Positions 25,962 to 36,090 of a stretch of DNA of 64,000 nucleotides are shown piece by piece. The notes under the pieces are model-generated. The model did not search any database and was not told where the DNA came from. It worked only from the letters and a program-made list of their open reading frames with translations. The stretch lies in the NCBI RefSeq assembly GCF_019263705.2, contig NZ_JADQDK010000001.1:806001-870000 (forward strand), read 5' to 3'. Source of the DNA: Pseudonocardia abyssalis. Its GTDB lineage: Bacteria > Actinomycetota > Actinomycetes > Mycobacteriales > Pseudonocardiaceae. Each line of letters opens with the position of its first letter. Within the stretch, counting starts at the first letter, position 1. The translations under genes and the position numbers were made by a program.

Positions 25962-26393
25962 ATGTTCCTCGGCACCTACACCCCGAAGCTGGACGACAAG
26001 GGGCGGCTCACGCTGCCCGCCAAGTTCCGGGACGAACTGCGAGGCGGTCTGATGATCACGAAGGGGCAGGACCACTGCCTCTACGTCTTCACCAGGGAGG
26101 CCTTCGGCGAGATGGCGGCGAAGGTCGCCTCGGCTCCGCTCACCAGCGAGTCGGCCCGGGTGTTCCAACGCAACCTCTTCTCCGGCACCGACGACCAGAA
26201 CCCCGACTCACAGGGCCGCATCGCCATCAACGCGGAGCTGCGGCGCTACGCGGGGCTCAGCAAGGACTGCGTGGTGATCGGCGCGTTCACGCGTGCCGAG
26301 ATCTGGGACGCGCAGGCCTGGCAGCAGTACCAGGAACAGCACGAGGACGAGTACGCGAAAGCGCAGGAGGAGGTCCTTCCCGGGCTCATCTGA
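25962..26393 (+). CDS. mraZ: transcriptional regulator MraZ
   Basis: DNA-binding regulator at the head of the dcw cluster, 143 residues, with the double AbrB/SpoVT-like swapped-hairpin fold. First copy: [26 protein letters not shown]; second copy: [18 protein letters not shown]. It forms a ring that binds repeats in its own promoter. The ATG at 25962 has GGAGG 8 nt upstream; the longer frame from 25785 crosses the operator and is rejected. Followed by a 237-nt gap before rsmH. Confidence 0.95.
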   Translation: MFLGTYTPKLDDKGRLTLPAKFRDELRGGLMITKGQDHCLYVFTREAFGEMAAKVASAPLTSESARVFQRNLFSGTDDQNPDSQGRIAINAELRRYAGLSKDCVVIGAFTRAEIWDAQAWQQYQEQHEDEYAKAQEEVLPGLI

Positions 26394-26630
26394 GCCCGAG
26401 AGGAACGAACGAGGTCGGTGTCCCCACCCGGGCGCCGCGTTCCTTCCGCGACGCCTGCGGCCCTGGCGCACCTTCCCCGGTGCCAGGTCCGGCGGCGGCG
26501 TGGAGGTGGGCGCGGCGTCCGGGTGGGGGCACCGCCGACCACGCCCAGGCTGGGGAGCACGGGCGCGGTCCGCGGAACACCGACGGCGGGGCACGACGGT
26601 ACGGCGGCGGCAGGGCGTGGGAGGTGAACG

Positions 26631-27614
26631 GTGCAGGATGATCAGGACGGGCCGGCTGGGGCCAGGCACGTCCCGGTGCTCCTGCCCCGTGTCGCCGAGC
26701 TGCTCGCGCCCGCTCTGACGCGACCCGGACCACCCCCCGTGCTCATCGACGCCACGCTGGGCCTCGGCGGCCACGCGGCGGCGTTGCTGGCGGCGCACCC
26801 GCGGCTCGTCCTCGTCGGCCTCGACCGCGACCCGGACGCGCTCGCGCTCGCCGGTCGCCGGCTCGTCGCCTACGCCGACCGCACGCACCTCGTGCACGCG
26901 GTCTACGACGGCATCGCCGACGTGCTCGCCGACCTCGGGCTGGGGCCCGTCGACGGCGTGCTGTTCGACCTCGGTGTCTCCTCGCTGCAGCTCGACGCCG
27001 ACGAACGCGGGTTCTCCTACTCCCGCGACGCCGACCTCGACATGCGGATGGACCCCACCACCGGGCCCACCGCGGCCGACGTGCTCAACACCTACCCCGT
27101 CCCGCAGCTCGCCCGCGTGCTGCGGGAGTACGGCGAGGAGCGGTTCGCGCTGCGCATCGCCCAGGCGGTGGGCCGGCGCAGGGCGACGGCGCCGCTGCGG
27201 CGCAGTGCCGAGCTCGTCGAACTGCTCTACACGGCGGTGCCCGCGGCGTCGCGACGGACCGGGGGACACCCCGCGAAGCGGACGTTCCAGGCGCTGCGGA
27301 TCGAGGTCAACGCCGAGCTGGAGGCACTGCGTGGGGCGCTGCCCGCCGCACTCGACGCGCTCGCGGTCGGCGGCCGCCTGGTCGTGCTGTCCTACCACTC
27401 GCTGGAGGACCGGATGGTCAAGCGTGAGCTGGCCGGGCGGTCCACCTCTCGCACGCCGGTGGACCTGCCCGTCGAGCTGCCCGACCACGGGCCCGAGCTG
27501 CGGTTGCTGACGCGCGGGTCGGAGCAGGCGGGCGACGAGGAGATCGCGGACAACCCGAGGGCCGCCTCGGTGCGTCTGCGGGCGGCGGAACGGATCGGGG
27601 GGAGCGCAGCATGA
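26631..27614 (+). CDS. rsmH: 16S rRNA (cytosine(1402)-N(4))-methyltransferase
   Basis: SAM-dependent methylation of C1402 in the 16S rRNA P-site. [13 protein letters not shown] at the start, motif [36 protein letters not shown], and C-terminal [15 protein letters not shown] are all diagnostic. Length 327 residues. GTG start with GGGAGGTGA upstream. The stop TGA overlaps an ATG (27611) that opens an 8-codon ORF leading to ftsL. The 237 nt before it hold no supported gene. Confidence 0.95.
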   Translation: MQDDQDGPAGARHVPVLLPRVAELLAPALTRPGPPPVLIDATLGLGGHAAALLAAHPRLVLVGLDRDPDALALAGRRLVAYADRTHLVHAVYDGIADVLADLGLGPVDGVLFDLGVSSLQLDADERGFSYSRDADLDMRMDPTTGPTAADVLNTYPVPQLARVLREYGEERFALRIAQAVGRRRATAPLRRSAELVELLYTAVPAASRRTGGHPAKRTFQALRIEVNAELEALRGALPAALDALAVGGRLVVLSYHSLEDRMVKRELAGRSTSRTPVDLPVELPDHGPELRLLTRGSEQAGDEEIADNPRAASVRLRAAERIGGSAA

Positions 27615-27637
27615 GCACGAGGGTGGGTAAGCGATGA
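27611..27637 (+). CDS. 8-codon bridging micro-ORF, rsmH to ftsL
   Basis: ATG overlaps the rsmH stop (ATGA) and the TGA overlaps the ftsL ATG (ATGA). Coding capacity is MSTRVGKR. The position suggests a ribosome stepping-stone between the two genes and not a working peptide. Confidence 0.4.
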   Translation: MSTRVGKR

Positions 27638-28458
27638 GTGCACCGGTGACCGAGCGTTCGAAGGTGCGCACCGCGCCGCGGCCGGCGCGCGCGCCCAAGC
27701 CGGCGGTGATCCCCGCCCAGCGGGGGGCACCCGCGGCCCAGCGGGCCTACGCGAAGCGCGACGAGCGGCTGCGCCGCCTCGTCGGAGGGGTGCGCCCCGC
27801 GCGGTCCGGGCCGTCGACCCGGCGTGCGCAGTTCGTGCTGCTGGTGATGGTCCTCCTCGGTGTCGGTCTGGTGACGACGCTGTGGCTCTCGACGGCCGCG
27901 GCGGCCGACTCCTACCGGCTGCAGGCCGCCCGCGACGAGGCCGGCTCGATGACCGAGCAGGTCGAGCGGCTCCGCCGGGAGGTCGCCGTCGCGGCGTCCG
28001 CCCCCGAGCTCGCCCGCCGGGCGTCGGAGATGGGGATGGTGCCGGTGCAGGACCCGGCCCGGCTCGTCGTCGGCGAGGACGGGGCGGTCACGGTCGTCGG
28101 GGATCCGCTGGTGGCCCGCGCGCCCGCCCCGCCCGTCGTGGCGGCCCCGCCGGCGGCACCGGTCCCGGTGGACCCGAACGCACCTGTGGACCCGAACGCA
28201 CCTGTGGACCCGAACGCGGCGCCGGTGGACCCGAACGCCGCCGTCGACCCGAACCCCGCCGTCGACCCGAACGCGGCCCTCGACCCCGACCTGGCGGCCG
28301 GGGTCGCCCCCGCCGTGGCCGAGCCGGCCGCCCAGCCCGCGGCCGACCAGCCCGCCTCCGACCCGGCGGTGGTCGACCCCGCGGCCGGCACCGACACCAC
28401 AGGCACCGACACCACAGGCACCGACACCGCAGGCACCGACACCGCGGCCGCGGGCTGA
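27634..28458 (+). CDS. ftsL: FtsL-like divisome protein with Pro/Asp repeat tail
   Basis: Bitopic division protein of 274 residues in the Rv2164c position. A basic cytoplasmic N-terminus of about 65 residues is followed by one membrane helix (FVLLVMVLLGVGLVTTLWLS) and a short coiled coil (AARDEAGSMTEQVERLRREVAVAA), the FtsL pattern. The outside tail is unusual: about seven VDPNA-type units and then four GTDT(T/A) units of 15 nt at the end, giving more than 100 residues of low complexity. Its stop overlaps the ftsI ATG by one base (TGATG). Expected to work in the FtsQLB complex that activates FtsWI. Confidence 0.85.
   Translation: MSAPVTERSKVRTAPRPARAPKPAVIPAQRGAPAAQRAYAKRDERLRRLVGGVRPARSGPSTRRAQFVLLVMVLLGVGLVTTLWLSTAAAADSYRLQAARDEAGSMTEQVERLRREVAVAASAPELARRASEMGMVPVQDPARLVVGEDGAVTVVGDPLVARAPAPPVVAAPPAAPVPVDPNAPVDPNAPVDPNAAPVDPNAAVDPNPAVDPNAALDPDLAAGVAPAVAEPAAQPAADQPASDPAVVDPAAGTDTTGTDTTGTDTAGTDTAAAG
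28171..28446 (+). repeat. in-frame tandem repeats in the ftsL tail
   Basis: Units encoding VDPNA(P/A) from about 28171 to 28280, then four 15-nt units GGCACCGACACC(A/G)CA near 28387-28446. All unit lengths are multiples of three, so copy changes would keep the frame. Confidence 0.7.
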
Positions 28459-30296
28459 TGCCCTCCGCCCCGCCCCGGACCCGGCCCGGCGGAGCAGCCC
28501 GCACCGCACCCACCGCGCGCAAGGCGCCGCCGCGGCGCCCGCCGCCGCGCACCCGTGACCACAACGCCCGGTTCAAGGTCGGCCGGATCGTGCTCGTCGT
28601 GGCGCTGGGGCTGGCCACGCTCAAGCTCGTCACGGTGCAGACCGTGCAGGCCTCCGAGCTGACGGCGGCCGCGGAGCGCCAGCGCACCGTCGAGCTGGAG
28701 GTGCCCGCCGAGCGCGGCTCGATCCTGGACCGCGCGGGCACCCCGCTGGCGTTCAGCGTCGAGGCGCGGGCGCTGGTCGCGAACCCGCGCACGATCGCCC
28801 GCACCCTCGGTGACGGCACCGCGTCGATGGTCCAGGAGATGGCCACCGCCGTCGCCGCGTCGACGGGGCAGGACCGCCAGGAGCTCGTCGACAAGCTCAG
28901 TGCCGACCGCGGCTACGTCGTGCTCGCCGAGTACGTCGACCCCGACGTGGCCCGTGACCTGCGCGAACGCTTCCCGTTGATCGCCGAGGAGTACCGCGAG
29001 AAGCGGGAGTACCCGGGCGGTTCCCTGGCGTCGAGCATCGTCGGCTTCTCCCGCTGGGACGCCGGCGAGGAGCGGATCACCGGGCGTGAGGGCCTGGAGA
29101 ACTCCCAGGACAACCTGCTGGCCGGCTCGCCGGGACTGCGGGTCGTCGGGCAGGCCGAGGAGAGCGCGGCGGAGATCCCGGGCAGCACGCAGTTCGAGCG
29201 GCCCGTCGTGCCCGGCTCGGACCTGCAGCTCACGCTCGACTCCGACCTGCAGTTCACCGTGCAGCGCGCGCTCGCCGACGAGGTGGCGCGCACCGGGGCG
29301 GGGGAGTCCTCCTCGGCCGTGGTGCTCGACGTCGCGACCGGGCAGGTGCTCGCGCTGGCCAACGGCGGCGACGCCGACCGCTCCACCGGCACCGGTGGCG
29401 GAAACCCGGCCGTGACCAGCCCGTTCGAGCCGGGATCGGTGAACAAGGTCGTCACGATGGCCGCGGCGCTGGAGTTCGGCGTCGCCACCCCGGACGAGGT
29501 TCTCTCCGTGCCCGGCACGATCGACGTGGCCGACCGGACGATCAAGGACGCCTGGGACCACGGCGTCGAGAACTACACGCTCACCGGCGTGCTCGCGAAG
29601 TCCTCCAACGTCGGCACGATCATGACCGCGCAGCGCGTCGGCGAGGACCGCTTCGCCGCGATGCTCGCCGCGTTCGGGGTCGGTGTGCGCACCGAGGTCG
29701 GCCTGCCGGGCGAGAGCGCCGGATCGGTGCCGGCGCGCGAGGCGTGGTCCGGCTCGACGTTCGGCAACCTGCCGATCGGGCAGGGCCTGTCGATGACGGT
29801 GCTGCAGATGGCCGGGATGTACCAGGCCATCGCCAACGACGGCGTGCGCATCCCGCCGCGGATCGTCGCGGGGACGATCGGGCCCGACGGCCTGCGCACC
29901 CCGACGCCCGCCCCGGAGTCGACGCGGGTCGTCTCGCCGGAGACGGCGGCGCAGGTGCGGACCATGCTCACCGCGGTCACCCAGGACGCCCGCGGCCAGC
30001 GCGGCACCGGCCCGCAGGCCGCCGTGCCGGGCTACCAGGTGGCGGGCAAGACCGGCACGGCCCAGCAGGTCGACCCGGACTGCGCCTGCTACTCGCGCTC
30101 GTCGTACTGGATCACCTTCGCGGGCATGATCCCGGCGCAGGACCCGCGCTACGTCATCGCGATCATGCTCGACGCCCCCGTCGGCGGCTCGAGTGCCGCG
30201 CCGCTGTTCCACGACATCGCCAGCTACCTCGCCCAGCGCGAGGGGCTGCCGGTGAGCGCGGAGCCGGCCCCGGTCCAGACGCTCGTCGCCCCCTGA
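28458..30296 (+). CDS. ftsI: septal peptidoglycan transpeptidase FtsI (PbpB)
   Basis: Class B penicillin-binding protein that cross-links septal peptidoglycan. A basic N-terminus (KAPPRRPPPRTRDHNARFKVGR) precedes one membrane helix at about 43-60, then the dimerisation domain (VPAERGSILDRAGTPLAFS) and the transpeptidase domain with the nucleophile motif SVNK (Ser327), SSN near 383 and KTGTAQQ near 531. Length 612 residues. The ATG overlaps the ftsL stop. A 386-nt gap follows, with a separate promoter for murE. Equivalent to Rv2163c. Confidence 0.95.
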   Translation: MPSAPPRTRPGGAARTAPTARKAPPRRPPPRTRDHNARFKVGRIVLVVALGLATLKLVTVQTVQASELTAAAERQRTVELEVPAERGSILDRAGTPLAFSVEARALVANPRTIARTLGDGTASMVQEMATAVAASTGQDRQELVDKLSADRGYVVLAEYVDPDVARDLRERFPLIAEEYREKREYPGGSLASSIVGFSRWDAGEERITGREGLENSQDNLLAGSPGLRVVGQAEESAAEIPGSTQFERPVVPGSDLQLTLDSDLQFTVQRALADEVARTGAGESSSAVVLDVATGQVLALANGGDADRSTGTGGGNPAVTSPFEPGSVNKVVTMAAALEFGVATPDEVLSVPGTIDVADRTIKDAWDHGVENYTLTGVLAKSSNVGTIMTAQRVGEDRFAAMLAAFGVGVRTEVGLPGESAGSVPAREAWSGSTFGNLPIGQGLSMTVLQMAGMYQAIANDGVRIPPRIVAGTIGPDGLRTPTPAPESTRVVSPETAAQVRTMLTAVTQDARGQRGTGPQAAVPGYQVAGKTGTAQQVDPDCACYSRSSYWITFAGMIPAQDPRYVIAIMLDAPVGGSSAAPLFHDIASYLAQREGLPVSAEPAPVQTLVAP

Positions 30297-30670
30297 CACG
30301 GCCCGCCCCGTCCCTCCCGCCCGCGGGCGCGTATCCACCGCCGCCGCGCGCACGCTCGACGGTGCGCGTGGTGGCGGTGGGTGCGCGTGGGGCTGGGGTG
30401 GCCCGGGGGTGGACGGGGACGAATCGGGCATCGGTGGTCGGCCGGGTCGGGGCGGTGACCGGACCGGAGCCCTCCGTCACCGTTCGTGCCGTGAGGGGCC
30501 GGGGCCGGGGTCGGCCGGGCGGGGGTCGCCCGCGATCACCGGTCACCGGCCGGGAGGTGGCCCGGCACCGCGCGGCGGGCCCGCGACGACCGGTGATCCT
30601 GCTGCGCCGGACGGTCCCGGCCTGCGGTGGCGGGGCCCGGTGCGCGGGCGGGGCCCGGGGCACCCGCCGG
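30297..30670. other. gene-free gap between ftsI and murE
   Basis: No gene supported. A 10-bp inverted repeat GATCACCGGT (30534-30543) / ACCGGTGATC (30589-30598) brackets 45 nt about 75 nt upstream of the murE -10 box. It may be an operator or a weak hairpin at the end of the ftsI transcript. Confidence 0.4.
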
Positions 30671-30676
30671 TAGCCT
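30671..30676 (+). promoter_or_regulatory. -10 element, leaderless start of murE
   Basis: TAGCCT, 6 nt, GTG at 30683. Suggests an internal promoter of the dcw cluster giving a leaderless murE mRNA. Confidence 0.45.
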
Positions 30677-30682
30677 CCCCCC

Positions 30683-32206
30683 GTGTCGTACGCGAGCCCG
30701 CCCACCGAGGTGCCGACCCGACCGCGGGCGCTCCCGCCGGTGGACCTGCGCGCGGTCGCGGCCCGCGTCGGGGTCGCACCGCCACCACCGGGGGTGCTGG
30801 TCACGGGTGTGACGCTGCGGGCCTCCGACGTCCGGCCGGGCGACCTGTTCGCCGCGCTGCCCGGCTCGCGGGCCCACGGCGCCGACTTCGCCGCCGCCGC
30901 GGTCGCCGCGGGTGCGGTCGCCGTGCTCACCGACCCCGACGGCGCCACCCGCCCGATCGGCGTCCCGGTGCTCGTCCATCCCACCCCCCGCACGGTGCTG
31001 GGCTCGGCCTCCTCGCTCGTCTACGGCGACCCGACGGCCGCGCTGACCGTCCTGGGCGTCACCGGGACCTCCGGCAAGACCACCGTCACCCACCTCGTCG
31101 AGACCGGGCTGGCCGCGGCCGGCCGCTCGACCGGGCTGATCGGCACCATCGGCACCCGCGTCGGCGCGCAGCGCCTGCCGAGCTCGTTCACCACCCCCGA
31201 GGCGCCCGACCTGCAGGCCCTGTTCGCCGTGATGGCGCAGGCCGGGGTCACCGACGTGGCCGTCGAGGTGTCCAGCCACGCCCTCGCGCTGGGCCGGGTC
31301 GGCGGCACGCGGTTCGCCGTCGGCGCGTTCACGAACCTGTCGCAGGACCACCTCGACTTCCACCGCGACATGGAGGACTACTTCGAGACCAAGGCGACGC
31401 TGTTCGACCGGTGGGCGCAGCACGGGGTCGTCTGCGTCGACGACGGGTGGGGGCAGCGCCTCGCCGCCCGCACGCCGGGCGTGGTCACGGTCAGCAGCAC
31501 CGGCGCCCCGGCCGACTGGCGCGCGATCGACGCCGTCACCGGCCAGGACGGCTCGCAGACCTTCACCGTCCTCACCCCCTACGGCCGCGCGGTCCCGGCC
31601 CGGCTGCTGCTGCCCGGGGCGTTCAACGTGGCCAACGCCCTGGTCGCGCTGGCCTGCCTCGACGCCGTCGGGGTGCCGGCGGAGGTCGGCGCGGCCGGGA
31701 TCGCGGGCGTCGCGGTGCCGGGGCGGATGCAGCGCGTCGACTCCGGGCAGCCGTTCCTGGCCGTCGTCGACTACGCGCACAAGCCCGCCGCCGTCGCCGC
31801 CCTGCTCGACGCCCTGCGCGACGAGGTCCACGGCCGGATCATCACGGTGCTCGGCTGCGGTGGTGACCGCGACCGCGGCAAGCGCCCGATGATGGGCGCG
31901 GCCGCGGCGGCCCGGTCGTCGCTGCTGGTCGTCACCGACGACAACCCGCGCACCGAGGACCCCGCCGAGATCCGCGCCGCGATGCTCGCCGGTGCGGTGG
32001 CCGAGCCGGGCCGCGGCGAGGTCGTGGAGATCGGCGACCGCCGCGCCGCCATCGCCGCGGCGGTGGCCGCGGCCGGGCCGGGGGACGCCGTCGTCGTCGC
32101 GGGGAAGGGGCACGAGGTCGGCCAGGAGATCCACGGCGTCAAGCACCCCTTCGACGACGCCGCGGAGCTCGCGTCGGCGCTGTCCGCGGCGGGTGTTCGC
32201 CCGTGA
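30683..32206 (+). CDS. murE: UDP-MurNAc-tripeptide ligase (mDAP-adding) MurE
   Basis: Cytosolic ATP-dependent ligase adding the third stem-peptide residue. ATP loop GVTGTSGKTTVTHL (about 126-138), the carbamylated-lysine region ETKATLFDRW, and DDNPR (about 418-422), which marks enzymes specific for meso-diaminopimelate. Length 507 residues. The GTG start lies 6 nt after a -10 box, and its TGA overlaps the murF GTG (GTGA). The N-terminal 30 residues are Pro-rich and variable. Confidence 0.96.
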   Translation: MSYASPPTEVPTRPRALPPVDLRAVAARVGVAPPPPGVLVTGVTLRASDVRPGDLFAALPGSRAHGADFAAAAVAAGAVAVLTDPDGATRPIGVPVLVHPTPRTVLGSASSLVYGDPTAALTVLGVTGTSGKTTVTHLVETGLAAAGRSTGLIGTIGTRVGAQRLPSSFTTPEAPDLQALFAVMAQAGVTDVAVEVSSHALALGRVGGTRFAVGAFTNLSQDHLDFHRDMEDYFETKATLFDRWAQHGVVCVDDGWGQRLAARTPGVVTVSSTGAPADWRAIDAVTGQDGSQTFTVLTPYGRAVPARLLLPGAFNVANALVALACLDAVGVPAEVGAAGIAGVAVPGRMQRVDSGQPFLAVVDYAHKPAAVAALLDALRDEVHGRIITVLGCGGDRDRGKRPMMGAAAAARSSLLVVTDDNPRTEDPAEIRAAMLAGAVAEPGRGEVVEIGDRRAAIAAAVAAAGPGDAVVVAGKGHEVGQEIHGVKHPFDDAAELASALSAAGVRP

Positions 32207-33603
32207 GGCCGATGACGTCGGCCCAGGTCGCGGCGGTCACCGGCGGGCGCCTGCACCGGGCGACGGGCGACGAGATCGTCACCGCGGTCGAGTTCGACAC
32301 CCGCGCGGTCCGCGCCGGCGGGCTGTTCGTCGCGCTGCCGGGGGAGCGGGTCGACGGGCACGACTTCGCCGCCGCCGCGATCGACGCGGGTGCGGTGGCC
32401 GTGCTGGCCGGTCGCGAGGTCGACGCGCCCGCCGTGATCGCCCCCGAGGTGCCCGACCGGCGCACCGACACCTATCTCGCGAGCACCGACCCCGACGGCC
32501 ACGGCGCCGCCGTCCTCGCCGCGCTGGGGCGCCTCGCCGGGCACGCCGTGGCGGAGCTGCCCGACCTCGTGGTCGTCGGCGTCACCGGCAGCTCGGGCAA
32601 GACGTCCACGAAGGACCTGCTCGCCGCCGTGCTCGCGCCGCTGGGGGAGACCGTCGCGCCGCCCGGGTCGTTCAACAACGAGCTCGGCCTTCCCTGGACC
32701 GCCCTGCGCGCCGGTGAGACCACCCGCCACCTCGTGCTGGAGTTCTCCGCGCGCGGGGCCGGGCACATCGCCGCGCTCGCCGCCGCCGTGCCGCCCCGGA
32801 TCGGCGTGGTGCTCAACGTCGGCTCGGCCCACCTCGGCGAGTTCGGCTCGACCGCCGCGATCGCCGCGGCCAAGGGCGAGCTGGTGGAGGCCCTGCCCGT
32901 CGACGGGATCGCGGTGCTCAACGCCGACGACCCCGCCGTCGCCGCGATGGGCATCCGCACCGGGGCCCACGTCGTGCTCACCGGGCGGCACCCCAACGCG
33001 CACGTCCGCGCGGAGGAGGTCCACCTCGACGCCGGGCGGGCCCGCTTCACTCTCGTCGCACCCGGCGGGTCGGCCCCGGTCGCGCTGCGCCTGATCGGTG
33101 AGCACCACGTCGGCAACGCCCTCGCCGCGGCCGCCGTGGCACTGGAGGTCGGGGGCACCGTCGACGGCGTCGCCACGGCCCTCTCGCTCGCCGAGCCCAC
33201 GTCGAGGTGGCGGATGGAGCTCACCGAGCGGCCCGACGGCGTCACCGTCGTCAACGACGCCTACAACGCCAACCCGGAGTCGATGCGCGCCGCGCTGTCC
33301 GCGCTCGTCTCGATCGGCACCGGCCGCCGGACCTGGGCCGTGCTCGGCCGGATCGGCGAGCTGGGCGAGGGCTCCGACGCCGCGCACGCGCAGGTCGCGG
33401 CGGACGCACTCGCACACGGCGTCGACGAGCTGGTGGCGGTGGGTGCGCCGGAGTACGGCGCCCCCCGCGACACCGCCGACGTCGACGCCGCACTGGAACT
33501 GCTGCGGGCCGAACTGCGGCCCGGGGACGTCGTGCTGGTCAAGGCCTCCCGTGCGGCGGGCCTGGAGCGGCTGGCGGCCGGCCTGCTGGAGGGAGCTCGG
33601 TGA
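32203..33603 (+). CDS. murF: UDP-MurNAc-tripeptide:D-Ala-D-Ala ligase MurF
   Basis: Adds D-Ala-D-Ala to complete the UDP-MurNAc-pentapeptide. ATP loop [30 protein letters not shown], and [11 protein letters not shown] are typical. Length 466 residues. GTG start in GTGA overlap with murE (ATG at 32212 is an alternative); its stop overlaps the mraY GTG as GTGA. Part of an unbroken coupled run murE-murF-mraY. Confidence 0.96.
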   Translation: MRPMTSAQVAAVTGGRLHRATGDEIVTAVEFDTRAVRAGGLFVALPGERVDGHDFAAAAIDAGAVAVLAGREVDAPAVIAPEVPDRRTDTYLASTDPDGHGAAVLAALGRLAGHAVAELPDLVVVGVTGSSGKTSTKDLLAAVLAPLGETVAPPGSFNNELGLPWTALRAGETTRHLVLEFSARGAGHIAALAAAVPPRIGVVLNVGSAHLGEFGSTAAIAAAKGELVEALPVDGIAVLNADDPAVAAMGIRTGAHVVLTGRHPNAHVRAEEVHLDAGRARFTLVAPGGSAPVALRLIGEHHVGNALAAAAVALEVGGTVDGVATALSLAEPTSRWRMELTERPDGVTVVNDAYNANPESMRAALSALVSIGTGRRTWAVLGRIGELGEGSDAAHAQVAADALAHGVDELVAVGAPEYGAPRDTADVDAALELLRAELRPGDVVLVKASRAAGLERLAAGLLEGAR

Positions 33604-34670
33604 GAGGTGTCTTCATCGCCGCGGGCGTGGCGCTCGCGGTGTCGATCCTGCTCACGCCGTACCTGATCCGCTTCTTCGCGCGGCAGGGGTTCGGCCAGGA
33701 GATCCGCGCCGAGGGGCCGTCGAGCCACCAGGCCAAGCGCGGCACGCCGACGATGGGCGGCGTCGCGATCCTCATCGCGATCTGGCTGGGCTACCTGCTC
33801 TCGCACCTGTTCACCAGCGAGCCGATCACGCTCTCCGCGCTGCTCGTGCTGTTCCTGACGACCGCGCTGGGGGCCGTCGGCTTCCTCGACGACTTCCTCA
33901 AGCTCCGCCGCAAGCGCAACCTCGGGCTGAACAAGACCTCCAAGCTCGTCGGGCAGCTGATCACCGCGGTCGTGTTCGGGGTGCTCGCGGTCCGCTTCGC
34001 CAACAGCGACGGCCTCACCCCGGCGTCGACGAGCCTGTCCTTCGTCCGCGACATCACCGTGCTGAGCTTCGGCGCGATCGGGTTCGTGCTGTTCGCCTAC
34101 CTCGTCATCGCGGCCTGGTCGAACGCGGTCAACCTCACCGACGGACTCGACGGGCTCGCCGCGGGCACGTCGGCGATGGTGCTCGCCACCTACGTGATCA
34201 TCGCGTTCTGGCAGTTCCGCAACGCGTGCGCGATCAACCCGGTCGCCGGCTGCTACCAGGTGCGCGACCCGCTCGACGTCGGCCTCGTCGCCGCCGCCGC
34301 GATGGGCGCCTGCATCGGGTTCCTGTGGTGGAACGCCGCCCCCGCCCGGATCTTCATGGGCGACACCGGCTCGCTCGCACTCGGCGGCCTGATCGCGGGC
34401 CTGTCGATGGTGACGCGCACGGAGCTGCTGCTCGTCGTCATCGGCGGGGTGTTCGTGGTCGAGGCGCTGTCGGTGGCGCTGCAGATCGTGGTGTTCCGCA
34501 CGACCCGTCGCCGGCTGTTCCGGATGGCCCCGTTCCACCACCACTTCGAGCTGGCCGGCTGGGCCGAGACCACGGTGATCATCCGGTTCTGGCTGCTCGC
34601 GGCGATGTGCGCGGCACTGGGCCTGGGCCTGTTCTACAGCGAGTGGCTCACCGCCAGCGCGGGGGCCTGA
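33600..34670 (+). CDS. mraY: phospho-MurNAc-pentapeptide transferase MraY
   Basis: Polytopic membrane enzyme that moves phospho-MurNAc-pentapeptide to undecaprenyl phosphate, forming lipid I. Seen: [13 protein letters not shown], the Asp pair in [38 protein letters not shown] and the triple-His [10 protein letters not shown]. Length 356 residues. The GTG overlaps the murF stop; the longer upstream frame is murF's shadow. A 21-codon ORF begins 2 nt after the stop and leads into murD. Confidence 0.96.
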   Translation: MRGVFIAAGVALAVSILLTPYLIRFFARQGFGQEIRAEGPSSHQAKRGTPTMGGVAILIAIWLGYLLSHLFTSEPITLSALLVLFLTTALGAVGFLDDFLKLRRKRNLGLNKTSKLVGQLITAVVFGVLAVRFANSDGLTPASTSLSFVRDITVLSFGAIGFVLFAYLVIAAWSNAVNLTDGLDGLAAGTSAMVLATYVIIAFWQFRNACAINPVAGCYQVRDPLDVGLVAAAAMGACIGFLWWNAAPARIFMGDTGSLALGGLIAGLSMVTRTELLLVVIGGVFVVEALSVALQIVVFRTTRRRLFRMAPFHHHFELAGWAETTVIIRFWLLAAMCAALGLGLFYSEWLTASAGA

Positions 34671-34672
34671 GC

Positions 34673-34738
34673 ATGATCAGCGTCTCGGAACGGGGGGCGG
34701 GCCGGGGCCCGCACGGGGTTCCGGAACGTCGATCATGA
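34673..34738 (+). CDS. 21-codon bridging micro-ORF, mraY to murD
   Basis: ATG 2 nt after the mraY stop; TGA overlaps the murD ATG (ATGA). Only about 15 of 21 codons end in G or C, lower than real genes here, so the peptide is probably not under selection, but the frame spans the whole gap. The 7-bp inverted repeat CATGATC/GATCATG lies at its two ends (34672 and 34731). Confidence 0.4.
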   Translation: MISVSERGAGRGPHGVPERRS

Positions 34739-36090
34739 GGCCCGAGGAGCTGCGCGGGGCCGCTGTCGTCGTCGCCGGGGCCGGGATCTCCGGGCTCGCC
34801 GCCGCTCGCGCGCTCGTCGAGATCGGGGCCCGGGTCACCGTCACCGACTCCGTGCCCGATCGGCTCGTCGACCTGCCCGACGGGGCCGTCGCCGGGTCCG
34901 AGGACGCCCTGCCGCCGGGTACCGCACTCGTCGTCACCGGGCCGGGGCGGCGGCCGGACCACCCGATCACCCGGCTCGGCGTGCCCGTCGTCGGGGAGAC
35001 CGAGCTGGCCTGGTGGCTGGGGGCCGCGCGCCCCGAGCCGCCCGCGTGGCTCGTCGTCACCGGCACCAACGGCAAGACCACGACCACCGGGATGCTCGCG
35101 GCGATGCTGCGCGCGGGCGGCCTCGACGCCGTCGCCTGCGGAAACATCGGCTACGCGTGCGTCGATGCCGTGCGCGCGGGGCACCCGGTGCTCGCCGTGG
35201 AGCTGTCGAGCTTCCAGCTGCACTGGTCGCCGTCGATCGTCCCGGCGGCGGGGGTCGTGCTCAACGTCGCCGAGGACCACCTCGACTGGCACGGCTCCAT
35301 GGACGCCTACGCCGCCGCGAAGGCCCGCGCGCTGCTCGGCCCGGTCGCCGTCGCGGGCGTCGACGACGACCGCGCCGCGGCCCTCCTGGCCGCGGCCCCG
35401 GCCCCGCGGAAGGTCGGGGTGACGCTGCGCGAGCCGCGGGCGGGGGAGCTGGGCGTCGTCGACGGGATGCTGGTCGACCGGGCGTTCGGCGAGACCGTCG
35501 AGCTCACCGCGGCCGCCGACGTCGAGCCCGGCGGCCCGCCCGGCGTCACCGACGCCCTCGCCGCCGCGGCACTGGCACGCGCCCACGGCGTCGGACCCGA
35601 CGCGGTGCGCGACGGGCTCACCGGGTTCCGCCCGGGACGCCACCGCGCCGAGCGGGTGGCCGAGATCGGCGGCGTCGGCTACGTCGACGACTCGAAGGCG
35701 ACGAACCCGCACGCGGCGTCGGCGTCGCTGGCCGCGGTCCCCGGCCGGGTCGTGTGGATCGCGGGCGGGCTCCTCAAGGGGGCCTCGGTCGACGACCTGG
35801 TGGCCCGCCACGCCGGACGCCTGCGGGGGGTCGTGGTGATCGGCACCGACCGTTCGGAGATCCTCGCCGCGCTCGCGCGACACGCGCCCGAGGTCCCCGT
35901 GAGCGAGGTGGTCGCGGGCGACGATGGGCCCATGTCGTCCGCCGTGCGCCGTGCCGCCGCCCTCGCCCAGCCCGGCGACGTCGTCCTGCTCGCCCCCGCG
36001 GCGGCGTCGATGGACCAGTTCCGCGACTACGCTGAGCGCGGGGAGGCTTTCGCGGGCGCCGTGGCCGCCCTCGCGGAGGTCCCCGCGTGA
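34735..36090 (+). CDS. murD: UDP-MurNAc-L-Ala:D-Glu ligase MurD
   Basis: Adds D-glutamate to UDP-MurNAc-L-Ala. N-terminal Rossmann-like [20 protein letters not shown] loop [24 protein letters not shown] and [11 protein letters not shown] are all diagnostic. Length 451 residues. Start overlaps the bridging ORF's stop; its own stop overlaps the ftsW GTG as GTGA. Confidence 0.95.
   Translation: MRPEELRGAAVVVAGAGISGLAAARALVEIGARVTVTDSVPDRLVDLPDGAVAGSEDALPPGTALVVTGPGRRPDHPITRLGVPVVGETELAWWLGAARPEPPAWLVVTGTNGKTTTTGMLAAMLRAGGLDAVACGNIGYACVDAVRAGHPVLAVELSSFQLHWSPSIVPAAGVVLNVAEDHLDWHGSMDAYAAAKARALLGPVAVAGVDDDRAAALLAAAPAPRKVGVTLREPRAGELGVVDGMLVDRAFGETVELTAAADVEPGGPPGVTDALAAAALARAHGVGPDAVRDGLTGFRPGRHRAERVAEIGGVGYVDDSKATNPHAASASLAAVPGRVVWIAGGLLKGASVDDLVARHAGRLRGVVVIGTDRSEILAALARHAPEVPVSEVVAGDDGPMSSAVRRAAALAQPGDVVLLAPAAASMDQFRDYAERGEAFAGAVAALAEVPA

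Noticed and set aside
25524..26168. N-terminal extension of MoxR to 26168 (or to the ATG at 25538)
   Set aside because: AGGAGGT precisely precedes the GTG at 25523, and the long extension overlaps the mraZ promoter.
27912..30431. Leftward 839-codon frame across ftsL and ftsI
   Set aside because: Shadow of two well-supported genes; no recognisable domain.
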